From: CAWIVH01 sp963839475
Lineage (GTDB): Bacteria; Acidobacteriota; UBA6911
NCBI GenBank assembly: GCA_963839475.1
Contig: CAWIVH010000006.1
Location: forward strand, 186,001 to 250,000
DNA: 64,000 nucleotides
Direction: 5' to 3'
Each line of letters begins with the position of its first letter. Position 1 is the first letter of the stretch. The notes under the pieces are model-generated. The model saw nothing but the letters and a program-made list of their open reading frames with translations. It was not told the origin of the DNA and made no database searches. Below, piece after piece: positions 56,037-64,000 of the stretch. A program made the position numbers and the translations under genes.

Positions 56037-57479
56037 ATGGCGCAGCACAAGGACCAGGCTGAACAGCACGGAGACCAGAGGGAGCCTGATGTCGAACCCT
56101 TCCGTTTAAGACTAAGGGGTTCTCCAGAGGCGATCATCCTCGTGACCCGGTCCAACCGTGTGGTTCTCTCAGGGAAATCTTTCCCGGATATGGAGGACCT
56201 TGGCCGGAAGGAAATCCTGGAGATCCAGGTGCCCGGGATCTTCGAACCATCCGGTCCCTCCGATCCGGAAGCTGCGGCGCAATCCGCCGACCTATCTGTC
56301 GAGTTGGTCGTAAGCAGGGCAGGCACCCGGGCGGTGGATGCTGTATCGTCTCCCGGGAAACCAGGCCAGCGCCCTGTGGATGCCGGCGCCCGATGGGATA
56401 TTCGATCGGCGTTGCAGGCATCTGCAGCGGATGCCTTGATTATTGTGGGGACAGACGGAACCATCTGCAGTTGGAATGCCGGGGCTGAGCAAATGTACGG
56501 TTACACCGCGGAAGAGGCAATCGGCAAACCGGTCGGGATGCTGGCCCCCGTGGAGCAAGTGGCCATCGAGCAAAGGCTGCGAGACAGGGTTCTGGCTGGG
56601 GAGTTCATCAACCCATCCTACCTTTCACGGATCACCAAACAGGGAACACCGACGGATGTTTCGGCTTCTTTTACCTCACTCAGGGACAGGTCAGGTGCCC
56701 CCATTGCAGTTCTGGAGATCGATCGCAACATAGGGGATAGGATCGCCCTGGAAGAGGACTTATCCTCCCAGATCGCTTCCCTCACCCAGTCGAATCAGGA
56801 ATTGCAGGAGTACTCCGTGGTCGTAGCTCACGACCTTCAGGCGCCTCTAAATACGATGGCAAACTACTTCGCGGACCTGTCCTACAAATGCATGAACTTC
56901 ATCGACCCGGAAACCATGGAGAGGTTGACGCGTGCCGCCGAAGGGGTTCAGCGCATGCAGGAACTGATCAAAAACCTGCTCGAATTGGCGCGCCTTGACA
57001 GCCCTATCGTCAGCTTCGTGAAGATCGACTGCTCCGCCTTGCTGGAGAGAGTCCTGGCCAACCTCAACGCTGCAATCCGCGCGAGCGGAGCAACGATCCA
57101 GGTCGATCCTCTGCCGGAAATCATGGCGGAGCCGACACAGATCGGGCAGGTGTTCCAGAATCTCATTTCGAACGCGATCAAGTTTTGCGGGAAAAAACCT
57201 CCGGAGATCCGGATCAGCGCCGAGATGCGTGCAGGCGAATGGCGGTTTGCGGTCAGGGATAACGGGATCGGGATCGATCCCGGAATGCAGTCGAAAATCT
57301 TCCAGCCCCTTCAGCGCGTGCATCGAGGGGACACCTATCGCGGCACCGGCCTGGGGCTTGCGATCGCGAACAAAACCATCACGCGACACGGGGGCAGAAT
57401 CTGGGTTGATTCCGAACCCGGGGCCGGTTCCACGTTTTATTTCACGATCCCGGCCGAGCAACCCGGAAAAGCATCGTAA
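56037..57479 (+). CDS. PAS-domain sensor histidine kinase
   Basis: A 480-residue kinase. Residues 1-120 are an unassigned N-terminal region. A PAS domain covers about 122-235 (SAADALIIVGTDGTICSWNA). The phospho-acceptor histidine is H265 in VVAHDLQAPLNTMANYF. The ATPase domain has the N-box QNLISNAIKFCG, the G1 box DNGIGIDP and the G2 box GTGLGLAIA. No transmembrane segment is evident, so it is probably cytoplasmic. The next gene starts on the base after its stop codon and is the probable partner regulator. Confidence 0.93.
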   Translation: MAQHKDQAEQHGDQREPDVEPFRLRLRGSPEAIILVTRSNRVVLSGKSFPDMEDLGRKEILEIQVPGIFEPSGPSDPEAAAQSADLSVELVVSRAGTRAVDAVSSPGKPGQRPVDAGARWDIRSALQASAADALIIVGTDGTICSWNAGAEQMYGYTAEEAIGKPVGMLAPVEQVAIEQRLRDRVLAGEFINPSYLSRITKQGTPTDVSASFTSLRDRSGAPIAVLEIDRNIGDRIALEEDLSSQIASLTQSNQELQEYSVVVAHDLQAPLNTMANYFADLSYKCMNFIDPETMERLTRAAEGVQRMQELIKNLLELARLDSPIVSFVKIDCSALLERVLANLNAAIRASGATIQVDPLPEIMAEPTQIGQVFQNLISNAIKFCGKKPPEIRISAEMRAGEWRFAVRDNGIGIDPGMQSKIFQPLQRVHRGDTYRGTGLGLAIANKTITRHGGRIWVDSEPGAGSTFYFTIPAEQPGKAS

Positions 57480-59207
57480 ATGCAGACTAAGCTGGGCGAG
57501 TACCACGGATATTGCGAAACGGATGCGACAATGCACAAATCCAAGGCCTCCCTGCAGGTCCTGGTCGTCGAAGACAACGAAAGCGACGTCCGGACTGTTC
57601 GTTCTCTGCTCGTGGGAACCAATGGGATCAGTTATTCGATTGAACATGCCGACACTATCTCCGGTGCGATTCAGCGGCTGAAGAGCCGGAGCTTCGATGT
57701 CATTCTCCTCGACCTGATGCTCCCGGACGGCTCAGGGTTGGACAGCCTGGATAAGTTCCAGGAGTGTGCGCCCGAGATCCCGATCATCATGCTTACCAAC
57801 CTGGATGACGAACCCACCGCCGTAAGGGCGTTGAAGCGTGGCGCACAGGATTACCTTCTCAAATGTTCGAGAAACGGTCCTGAGTTCATCCGGACCATCC
57901 GATACGCCATTGAACGCCACCGTCACATGATCGAACTGGAACGTGTGTCGATGGACCTGAGGGCAGCCAACGCCAGGCTGGAACGCCTGGTGCTTCTGGA
58001 CCCGCTTACCGAACTGCTCAACCGCCGCGGTCTCCAGGAAATGCTTTCACGCGAACTTCAGGCGGTCCGTCGCGACGGCTCGGAACTGTTGCTGGTCATG
58101 GCAGACCTGGACGATTTCAAAAAGGTGAATGACTCGTTGGGTTATGCGGTCGGCGATATCGTGCTGAAGGAAGTTGCGCGGAAATTGCGGCATTCGCTCA
58201 GAACAACGGACATCGTTGCCCGTATCGGCGGGGATGAATTCGTGATCCTGCTGCCTCAAACGCGCCGGGCCGAAGGAATCCGAGTCGCTGAAAAAATCCG
58301 GCTGGCGCTTTCGGAGTCCCCCGTCTACCTGCCCACGCGGCCGCTGCAAATCACTGCCAGCCTGGGTGTATTATCGGTCACGGAAGCCACGCCATCCATC
58401 GACGAGCTGCTCTCTCAAACCCATCTGGTGCTTTCGCGCAGCAAGCATTCCGGCAAAAACCGGATTTCCTGCGCCTGGAGCGGGATCGGAGGGGAGGACG
58501 AAAGCCATCCCCTCGCCCACGTTCTCCATCAGCTCCGTACCGGTGTGCAGCTTCACTCGGTGATGCAGCCCATTTACGACCTGGAAGACGGACAGGAAAT
58601 AGGATTCGAGCTGTTTTCAAGGCTCGGCCCGGGTTCCTTCGAAATGCCGGACGACTTTTTCCGGCTATGCATGGAAGAAAACATACTGACGCTTGTCGAT
58701 CACCGCTGTTTTAAAAACTGCATCCGAGCGGCGAAAGCGCTGCCCAAAGGAATCCGCCGTCATCTTAATCTCTTCCCGTCCACGATGCTCGATATCCCGG
58801 CGGAACACCTCGTCCAGGCGCTGCCCAACGACGAAACGCGCGCGGATTATTGCATAGAGATCAGCGAAAAGCAGATCATAGGCGATCCATCCTATTTGCT
58901 GGAAACGGTCGCGGCTTTCAAGGAGGCAGGATTGAAGGTGGCCATCGACGACGTCGGTTACGGCCGCAGCTGCCTGGAAAGCGCGGTGATGCTGGAACCC
59001 GATCTGATAAAGATCGACAAAACGTTCGTCACCGGCGTTTCCGGCGACCCTTCCCGCCTCCGTTCTCTCAAGCGGCTGCTCAAAGTAGCCCACAGCCTAA
59101 GCGCTGAAGTAGTGGCGGAAGGGATTGAATGCAGGCAGGATTTGGACGCCCTGATAGACCTCGGGGTAAAATCGGGACAAGGATATTTCTGGGGAGTGCC
59201 CGCCTGA
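57480..59207 (+). CDS. Response regulator with REC, GGDEF and EAL domains
   Basis: A 575-residue regulator of cyclic-di-GMP. The receiver domain (about 26-140) has phospho-acceptor D78 in LLDLMLPDGSG. The GGDEF domain (about 165-325) has an intact active-site motif at 250-254 and an inhibitory RxxD site at 241-244. The EAL domain (about 345-575) reads ELF at 377-379 rather than EAL, while the DD pair (490-491) and K511 are kept, so activity is possible but not certain. The ATG at 57480 directly abuts the kinase gene; an in-frame ATG at 57531 is an alternative start. It may make or degrade cyclic-di-GMP on phosphorylation. Confidence 0.92.
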   Translation: MQTKLGEYHGYCETDATMHKSKASLQVLVVEDNESDVRTVRSLLVGTNGISYSIEHADTISGAIQRLKSRSFDVILLDLMLPDGSGLDSLDKFQECAPEIPIIMLTNLDDEPTAVRALKRGAQDYLLKCSRNGPEFIRTIRYAIERHRHMIELERVSMDLRAANARLERLVLLDPLTELLNRRGLQEMLSRELQAVRRDGSELLLVMADLDDFKKVNDSLGYAVGDIVLKEVARKLRHSLRTTDIVARIGGDEFVILLPQTRRAEGIRVAEKIRLALSESPVYLPTRPLQITASLGVLSVTEATPSIDELLSQTHLVLSRSKHSGKNRISCAWSGIGGEDESHPLAHVLHQLRTGVQLHSVMQPIYDLEDGQEIGFELFSRLGPGSFEMPDDFFRLCMEENILTLVDHRCFKNCIRAAKALPKGIRRHLNLFPSTMLDIPAEHLVQALPNDETRADYCIEISEKQIIGDPSYLLETVAAFKEAGLKVAIDDVGYGRSCLESAVMLEPDLIKIDKTFVTGVSGDPSRLRSLKRLLKVAHSLSAEVVAEGIECRQDLDALIDLGVKSGQGYFWGVPA

Positions 59208-59313
59208 TCAAGCGAAAAGGTTGAAACGAATCCCGCGACGGCCACAAACCAGCCCCCCGCCCCTCCACGCATATCTCCATGGCGGCCAAAGCGAACGTTT
59301 CCGCCGCCCTGGC

Positions 59314-62049
59314 TCAGCTGCCGGACGATTCCAGTTCTTTTAATAACGATTCTACAATTCCCTGCAGCCGGCTGGTGCCCGCTTGATAAGGATCCTTGCC
59401 GCCTCCGCCATCCATCCGGATGGGTGCCCCGAAGTTGAGTCTGACCTTGTGCGGACGAATCCGGAAGCTGTCCCTCGGCCAGACCTCGAATGCTCCTTGG
59501 ATCGCAACGGGGACAATCGGGACTCCCAATTCCTGCGAGAGGATGGCAGCGCCTTTGCGGAACTCCTTGATTTCGCCGTCGAACGAGCGGGCCCCTTCGG
59601 GAAAGATGCAGAGGATCCGGCCTTTCCGCAGGCCATAAGCCCCGACCTTCATGGCGCGCAGCAGGTGGGCATCCGGGTCCACAGGAACTATATTGGCGAG
59701 CTTGCCCAACAGCTTCATATACCAGGTTTGAAAATATTCGCTGGCCCCTACGAAAAAAACCTTCCTGAATACGCGGTAGGGAACGACACAGAGCACGATG
59801 AATGGATCTATGTAGCTCAAGTGATTGGGGCAGATCATGAAAGCGCCGTCTCTCGGCAGCTTTCGAAGTCCTCGGACCTCCATGCGCAGGAAAATTCGGC
59901 AGAGAAGGTAGATAACCCGCAGCCCGAGGTACTTGAATAGGGTCAGGGCGGTCCCGGTGAACTTCACATGCCATTCTCCCCGCTCGTTCAGGGATTCCTC
60001 GGACAGGATGGTGGCCCAGCTCTGCTTGGATCCCGACGCCTCCCCTCCAGCTGCTATGGCCTGCTGATCCAGCCCGGAAATCAGGTCGCGCACGGTGTGC
60101 ACTTCGGCTCCGAACCCTTCGGGCATCCGAAGATTCAAGGATTGCTCCAGGCTCGCCAGGAGTTCAACCCTCTCCATAGAATCAAAACCCAGATCCAGTT
60201 CGAGGTTCATATTCAGATCTACGGCTTCGCGCCCATATTTTTCGCGCAGGCAGCCGATGACCTCCTGGCCGATGGCCGACTCCACCAGGGCCAGATCTTC
60301 GGCGCTGGCTTGCAGGGAGGCCGCTGCTCCCTGGTCGGCGCCCTGGAGCTCACCGCTCTCGATCTTCTGTTTGAGTTCAAGCCGCTTTATCTTCCGGGTG
60401 GTAGTCCGGGGAAGGGCATCTTTCTGGATCTGATAACTCATGAGCCGCTTGTATTTGGGCAGCAATCCCGACAGACGCCCGATCTCATCCCGGAGGATTT
60501 CGCGGGCGTTGGCGATCTTCCTGGCCTTCATAACATCAAAGTCGGGAACCACCACGGCATGGAGCTTTTCACTGGTTTCGTGTCCCCGGGCCACGATTCC
60601 GAGAACGGCGATTTCCTTAATAAATGGGCACTGCAGGTAGTGAGCCTCGATTTCATCCGGGTAGATGTTCTTGCCGCTTGGAAGGACGATGACCTCCTTT
60701 TTGCGGCCGGTGATCCAAAGCTGCCCGCGCTCGTCGAATCGTCCCAGGTCTCCGGTATGGAACCAGCCGTCGCGCATGACATCATCGGTCGCCATCTGAT
60801 TTCGGTAGTACCCCTTCATCACCAAATTGCCGCGAACCAGAACCTCGCCGATGCCGTAAGCATCCGGCTCGTGAATCTTGGCTTCGTTACCCAGCATGGC
60901 CTTGCCGACCGAGCCCAGGACGTTGTCTTCCAGCCGGGTGGCACAGATCGCGCCTGTCGTTTCCGTCAGGCCGTACCCCTGGATTACCGTGAATCCCAGG
61001 TCGAAGAAAAATCGAATCACCTTGGGATCGAAAGCGGAACCGCCGCAGACGAAGTATTTGAGTTTGTCTCCAAAGCGGGTATGAATCGGTCTGAACAATG
61101 CTTTTCCCAAGTTCAGATGGAGAGTCCGTTGTGAATACCGGTTCAGTTTCAGCATCCCCCTGAAAAGGCTGCGGATAAATACCGGCCGCTTGCCCAACTC
61201 CTCCTGGATTTGGTCATAGAAAAGGTAAAAAAACTGAGGGACGGCCAGGAGCAGGGTGACCCCGCCTTCCGCCAGGGCTTCAAGGATCTCGTTTCGTTTG
61301 AGCGTGTCGATGAATATCACCTGCCCCCCGATGGCCAGAGGCGTGAGCACGTTCACAATGGAGGCCAGCACGTGTTGCAGCGGGAGCAGGCAGAGCAGGG
61401 TTTCATTCTCGTCAAGATGCACGACATCCAGGATGCCGACCATTTCTGAAAGGAGGTTTTGCTGGGTCAACATGACCCCCTTGGGGTGGCCGGTGGTCCC
61501 GGAGGTATATAGCAGAAGCACCCAGTCCCAAGGCTGGCTTGGCGGGAGTGCCGGGGGAGGATCCAGTTCCCAAGCCCATTCCACGAAGCCAGGCAGTTCG
61601 GAGCGGGCGTCACGGTCTCCCACGATAGGATCGAAGCTAATCAGCTTGCCGAGCAGCGGCGAATCTTTCACGGCTTCGCGCGCGCGCGGAAGGAGAGACC
61701 CGCTGACGAACACCAGTTGGCTCTCCGAATCGTCCAGGAGGCGCCTCCACTCAGCCGGGCTAATCTGCGGGTCCAGCGGAACTGCGGTGCAGCCGGCGAA
61801 AAAGATCCCCAGGTAAGCGAACACCCACTCGGGCCTGTTTTCCGAAAGAATGGCAACTCTAGCCGAGGACTGCAGACCCAGGGCTGCCAGCCCCCGCGCC
61901 ACCCCCTCGGCCTGGCGCGAAACTTCGTGGAAGGCGATGCTGCGATACCCGCCCGCGGATTTCAATCGCATGGCTGTCCGCTCCGGAAAACGGCGCACGG
62001 ACTCCTGGAACAGCTCACTGTAGGTCTTGGCGCTGGAAAAAGGTATCAT
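59314..62049 (-). CDS. AMP-ligase / acyl-carrier / PlsC acyltransferase fusion
   Basis: A 911-residue multidomain protein. The AMP-binding acyl ligase covers about 1-560, with YTSGTTGHPK at 181-190 and a GYGLTETTGAIC motif. An acyl-carrier domain near 590-670 has the phosphopantetheine serine at about 622 in LGFDSMERVEL. A PlsC-type acyltransferase fills about 690-911, with the H-x4-D motif in PNHLSYID (about 741) and FPEGARSF (about 819). It recalls Aas, which has an acyltransferase followed by the ligase, but here the order is reversed and a carrier domain lies between. It may activate fatty acids and load them on to lysophospholipids or glycerol phosphate. Confidence 0.9.
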   Translation of the reverse strand: MIPFSSAKTYSELFQESVRRFPERTAMRLKSAGGYRSIAFHEVSRQAEGVARGLAALGLQSSARVAILSENRPEWVFAYLGIFFAGCTAVPLDPQISPAEWRRLLDDSESQLVFVSGSLLPRAREAVKDSPLLGKLISFDPIVGDRDARSELPGFVEWAWELDPPPALPPSQPWDWVLLLYTSGTTGHPKGVMLTQQNLLSEMVGILDVVHLDENETLLCLLPLQHVLASIVNVLTPLAIGGQVIFIDTLKRNEILEALAEGGVTLLLAVPQFFYLFYDQIQEELGKRPVFIRSLFRGMLKLNRYSQRTLHLNLGKALFRPIHTRFGDKLKYFVCGGSAFDPKVIRFFFDLGFTVIQGYGLTETTGAICATRLEDNVLGSVGKAMLGNEAKIHEPDAYGIGEVLVRGNLVMKGYYRNQMATDDVMRDGWFHTGDLGRFDERGQLWITGRKKEVIVLPSGKNIYPDEIEAHYLQCPFIKEIAVLGIVARGHETSEKLHAVVVPDFDVMKARKIANAREILRDEIGRLSGLLPKYKRLMSYQIQKDALPRTTTRKIKRLELKQKIESGELQGADQGAAASLQASAEDLALVESAIGQEVIGCLREKYGREAVDLNMNLELDLGFDSMERVELLASLEQSLNLRMPEGFGAEVHTVRDLISGLDQQAIAAGGEASGSKQSWATILSEESLNERGEWHVKFTGTALTLFKYLGLRVIYLLCRIFLRMEVRGLRKLPRDGAFMICPNHLSYIDPFIVLCVVPYRVFRKVFFVGASEYFQTWYMKLLGKLANIVPVDPDAHLLRAMKVGAYGLRKGRILCIFPEGARSFDGEIKEFRKGAAILSQELGVPIVPVAIQGAFEVWPRDSFRIRPHKVRLNFGAPIRMDGGGGKDPYQAGTSRLQGIVESLLKELESSGS

Positions 62050-62423
62050 GGCGCCAGAATTCTATACTCGGCGCGTCAGGAAACAAGCAATATCTCGGTT
62101 CGGGCATGGATGAATGAGGAATGACAGATGACGAAGGAGGAATCTTGCTCGTCCTTCGAAGAAACGCGGGCCGTGCGGAGTCACTCCCGGACTTAATATT
62201 TATGCAAACTGATTCATAATTAGTACTTCGCAACCTGAGAGGCAGGGGAGAGGACATTTTTTGGTCGTGCGATGCGAAAAACCATTGAAATTTAGGTCGG
62301 GAACGATTACGTTTTGACACACCGCAGGTAGCTTCCGCTCGCGGCATCGCGGGTTTCCGGTTCCGAAGACGACATTTTTATGCAGGCGGGGCGGGGATGC
62401 GGCGTGGAGAGGCAAACGTGGAC
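62050..62423. other. Divergent intergenic region between the acyl-ligase fusion and gltB
   Basis: This 374-base interval should hold the promoters of both genes. No clear promoter, operator or terminator stands out, apart from GGAGAGG at 62406-62412, which serves as the ribosome-binding site of gltB. Confidence 0.35.
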
Positions 62424-64000
62424 ATGGATCAGAGTAAGGGCCGTCAGGGGCTCCCGGAGGCGCAGGGATTGTATGATCCGAGCCGCGAGCGCGATGCCTG
62501 CGGAATCGGGTTTGTCGCAAGTATCCAGGGTGAAAAATCGCACGACATCATCCTCAAGGGGATCCAGGTATTGATCAACCTGGCACACAGGGGAGCCTGC
62601 GGCTGCGATCCTGTCACCGGGGACGGCGCGGGGATACTCATCCAGATCCCGCACGGCTTTTTTGAGCGTGAATGCGGCCGCCTGGGTTTCACCCTGCCGC
62701 TTCCGGGGGAGTACGGGGTCGGGATGGTATTCCTGCCGGTCGAAATGCATCAAAGGTTGAACTGCGAAGGAATCGTGGAACGGATCGTCCGCGAAGAGGG
62801 TCTCAGCGTCATCGGCTGGCGGGACACGCCGATCGACTCGGATGCAATTGGAAGGATTGCGCGCGCTTCCCAACCCTACATTCAGCAGATATTCATCCGT
62901 CACGCCCCGGGCATGGACCAGGATACACTGGAGCGCCGGCTTTACGTGATCCGCAAGAGAGCGGAGGCTGAGGTGGCGGTCTCGGACATCCATGACCGCA
63001 GCTTTTTCTATATCCCATCGCTTTCCTCACGCACCATCGTGTACAAAGGATTGCTGCTGGCTCCTCAAATTGCCCACTTCTACAAAGAGCTTTCGGATCC
63101 CGCGGTTATCAGCGCGCTTTGTCTTGTGCACCAGAGATTCTCGACGAACACATTTCCCACATGGCATCTGGCGCACCCCTTCCGCTTCCTATGCCACAAC
63201 GGGGAAATCAACACGGTCCGCGGAAACGTCGCCTGGATGGATGCACGCCAGTCGGTGCTATCCTCCGCGGTTTTCGGCGACGATTTCAAAAAGCTGTTCC
63301 CGGTGGAAACCCCGGGGGGAAGCGATTCCGCCATGCTGGACAATGCCGTCGAACTGCTCCATCTGTCCGGGCGAAGCCTGCCGCACGCCATGGCCATGCT
63401 GATCCCGGAAGCGTGGGCCGGCGACCCATCCATGCCGGAAGAAAAGAGGGCCTTTTACGAATACCACGCTTCCATGATGGAGCCCTGGGACGGACCCGCC
63501 GCGATCGCGTTCACGGACGGGAGAATCATCGGCGCCACGCTGGATCGCAACGGCCTCCGCCCGGCACGTTATATGGTGACGGAAGGGGGATTGGTCATCA
63601 TGGCATCGGAAACCGGTGTATTGCCGGTGAAACCGGAGGAGGTCCGGCTGAAAGGACGGCTGCAGCCAGGGCGAATGTTTCTCGTCGACACCGAGGAGGG
63701 ACGCATTGTCCCGGACGAAGAAATAAAACATAAGCTCAGCCGGCGGCAGCCCTATGGTCAGTGGCTGAAGGAAAACCAATTGACGCTGGAGCAGTTGCCC
63801 GATCCACCGCGTTGGCATCCGTCCGACCTCGATTCTGTTCGGTTCCGCCAGCGAGCCTTTGGCTACTCGGACGAAGATTTGCGGATGATCTTATCTCCAA
63901 TGGCGATCGACGGCCAGGAACCCATCGGTTCGATGGGAACCGATACCCCACTTGCCTGCCTTTCCGACAAACCCCAGCCGCTCTTCAACTATTTCAAGCA
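62424..64000 (+). CDS. gltB: Glutamate synthase large subunit (partial, runs off the window)
   Basis: At least 525 residues of the ammonia-assimilating glutamate synthase. The N-terminal glutaminase nucleophile is expected at C26 in RERDACGIGFVAS; in homologues the residues before this Cys are cut off. Further family signatures are AHRGACGCDPVTGDGAGI, HQRFSTNTFPTWHLAHPFRF and HNGEINTVRGN. No stop codon is met before the window ends. The ATG at 62424 is used; a GTG at 62418 is six bases upstream and better spaced from GGAGAGG, so it could be the true start. The enzyme makes glutamate from glutamine and 2-oxoglutarate. Confidence 0.95.
   Translation, partial: MDQSKGRQGLPEAQGLYDPSRERDACGIGFVASIQGEKSHDIILKGIQVLINLAHRGACGCDPVTGDGAGILIQIPHGFFERECGRLGFTLPLPGEYGVGMVFLPVEMHQRLNCEGIVERIVREEGLSVIGWRDTPIDSDAIGRIARASQPYIQQIFIRHAPGMDQDTLERRLYVIRKRAEAEVAVSDIHDRSFFYIPSLSSRTIVYKGLLLAPQIAHFYKELSDPAVISALCLVHQRFSTNTFPTWHLAHPFRFLCHNGEINTVRGNVAWMDARQSVLSSAVFGDDFKKLFPVETPGGSDSAMLDNAVELLHLSGRSLPHAMAMLIPEAWAGDPSMPEEKRAFYEYHASMMEPWDGPAAIAFTDGRIIGATLDRNGLRPARYMVTEGGLVIMASETGVLPVKPEEVRLKGRLQPGRMFLVDTEEGRIVPDEEIKHKLSRRQPYGQWLKENQLTLEQLPDPPRWHPSDLDSVRFRQRAFGYSDEDLRMILSPMAIDGQEPIGSMGTDTPLACLSDKPQPLFNYFK

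Overview
The window reads as one contiguous piece of chromosome from an environmental bacterium, most likely an Acidobacteriota member. The best pointers are the roughly 1,100-residue outer-membrane receptor with an N-terminal carboxypeptidase-regulatory-like domain and the LPLNGRNF motif, the S55 (SpoIVB-type) domain protein followed by a beta-propeller protein, HEAT/PQQ proteins, and very large multiheme cytochromes, in a moderately GC-rich genome with Shine-Dalgarno starts. This placement is inference from gene content, not from a marker search. No rRNA, IS element, prophage or CRISPR array was seen. One tRNA is present, tRNA-Gly(GCC).

Layout. 1-2.0 kb: a PIN-domain (VapC-like) toxin whose expected antitoxin frame has no ATG, and a tandem universal stress protein. 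2.2-8.1 kb: a complete tripartite RND efflux operon (adaptor, AcrB-type pump, outer-membrane factor). 8.3-12.6 kb: a methyltransferase and a TonB-dependent receptor split by a one-base frameshift, followed by a clear terminator. 12.8-20.6 kb: a FlgC-like small protein, a HEAT+PQQ-propeller protein, tRNA-Gly, a secreted propeller, YraN, CysS and a GT39 glycosyltransferase. 20.6-24.5 kb: groEL and groES under a perfect CIRCE operator and strong sigma-70 promoter, preceded by a tightly overlapping PHP-CvpA-Fis operon. 24.8-34.0 kb: a glycine-zipper protein, PurC, SMC, an alpha/beta-hydrolase with a substituted nucleophile, MobA and a secreted S15/CocE hydrolase. 34.2-39.2 kb: a frameshifted S55-domain protein, a propeller protein and an RsuA-family pseudouridine synthase.

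39.8-46.1 kb is the most striking block. Two successive genes encode proteins with 19 and 13 CxxCH haem motifs, each fused to a cytochrome b-like membrane domain, and a purine permease gene follows directly. 46.1-47.5 kb carries an ECF sigma factor and an anti-sigma factor that appears to end in a TonB-type C-terminal domain. 48.1-50.4 kb holds a zinc-ribbon RDD protein and an HExxH metallopeptidase. 50.7-54.3 kb encodes only the A, C, G and H subunits of respiratory complex I, with B and D missing from their usual place between A and C. A HEAT protein, a PAS histidine kinase with an abutting REC-GGDEF-EAL regulator, an AMP-ligase/ACP/PlsC fusion and the start of gltB complete the window.

Three genes carry single-base frameshifts, near 12283, 34918 and 47890. 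Removing or adding one base restores an exact reading frame in each. They could be draft-assembly errors or recent gene decay. Intergenic regions carry a family of inverted arrays built from tandem 9-mers (ACCRCNAAG) or 6-mers (YTSGAC-like), which no gene or standard element explains.
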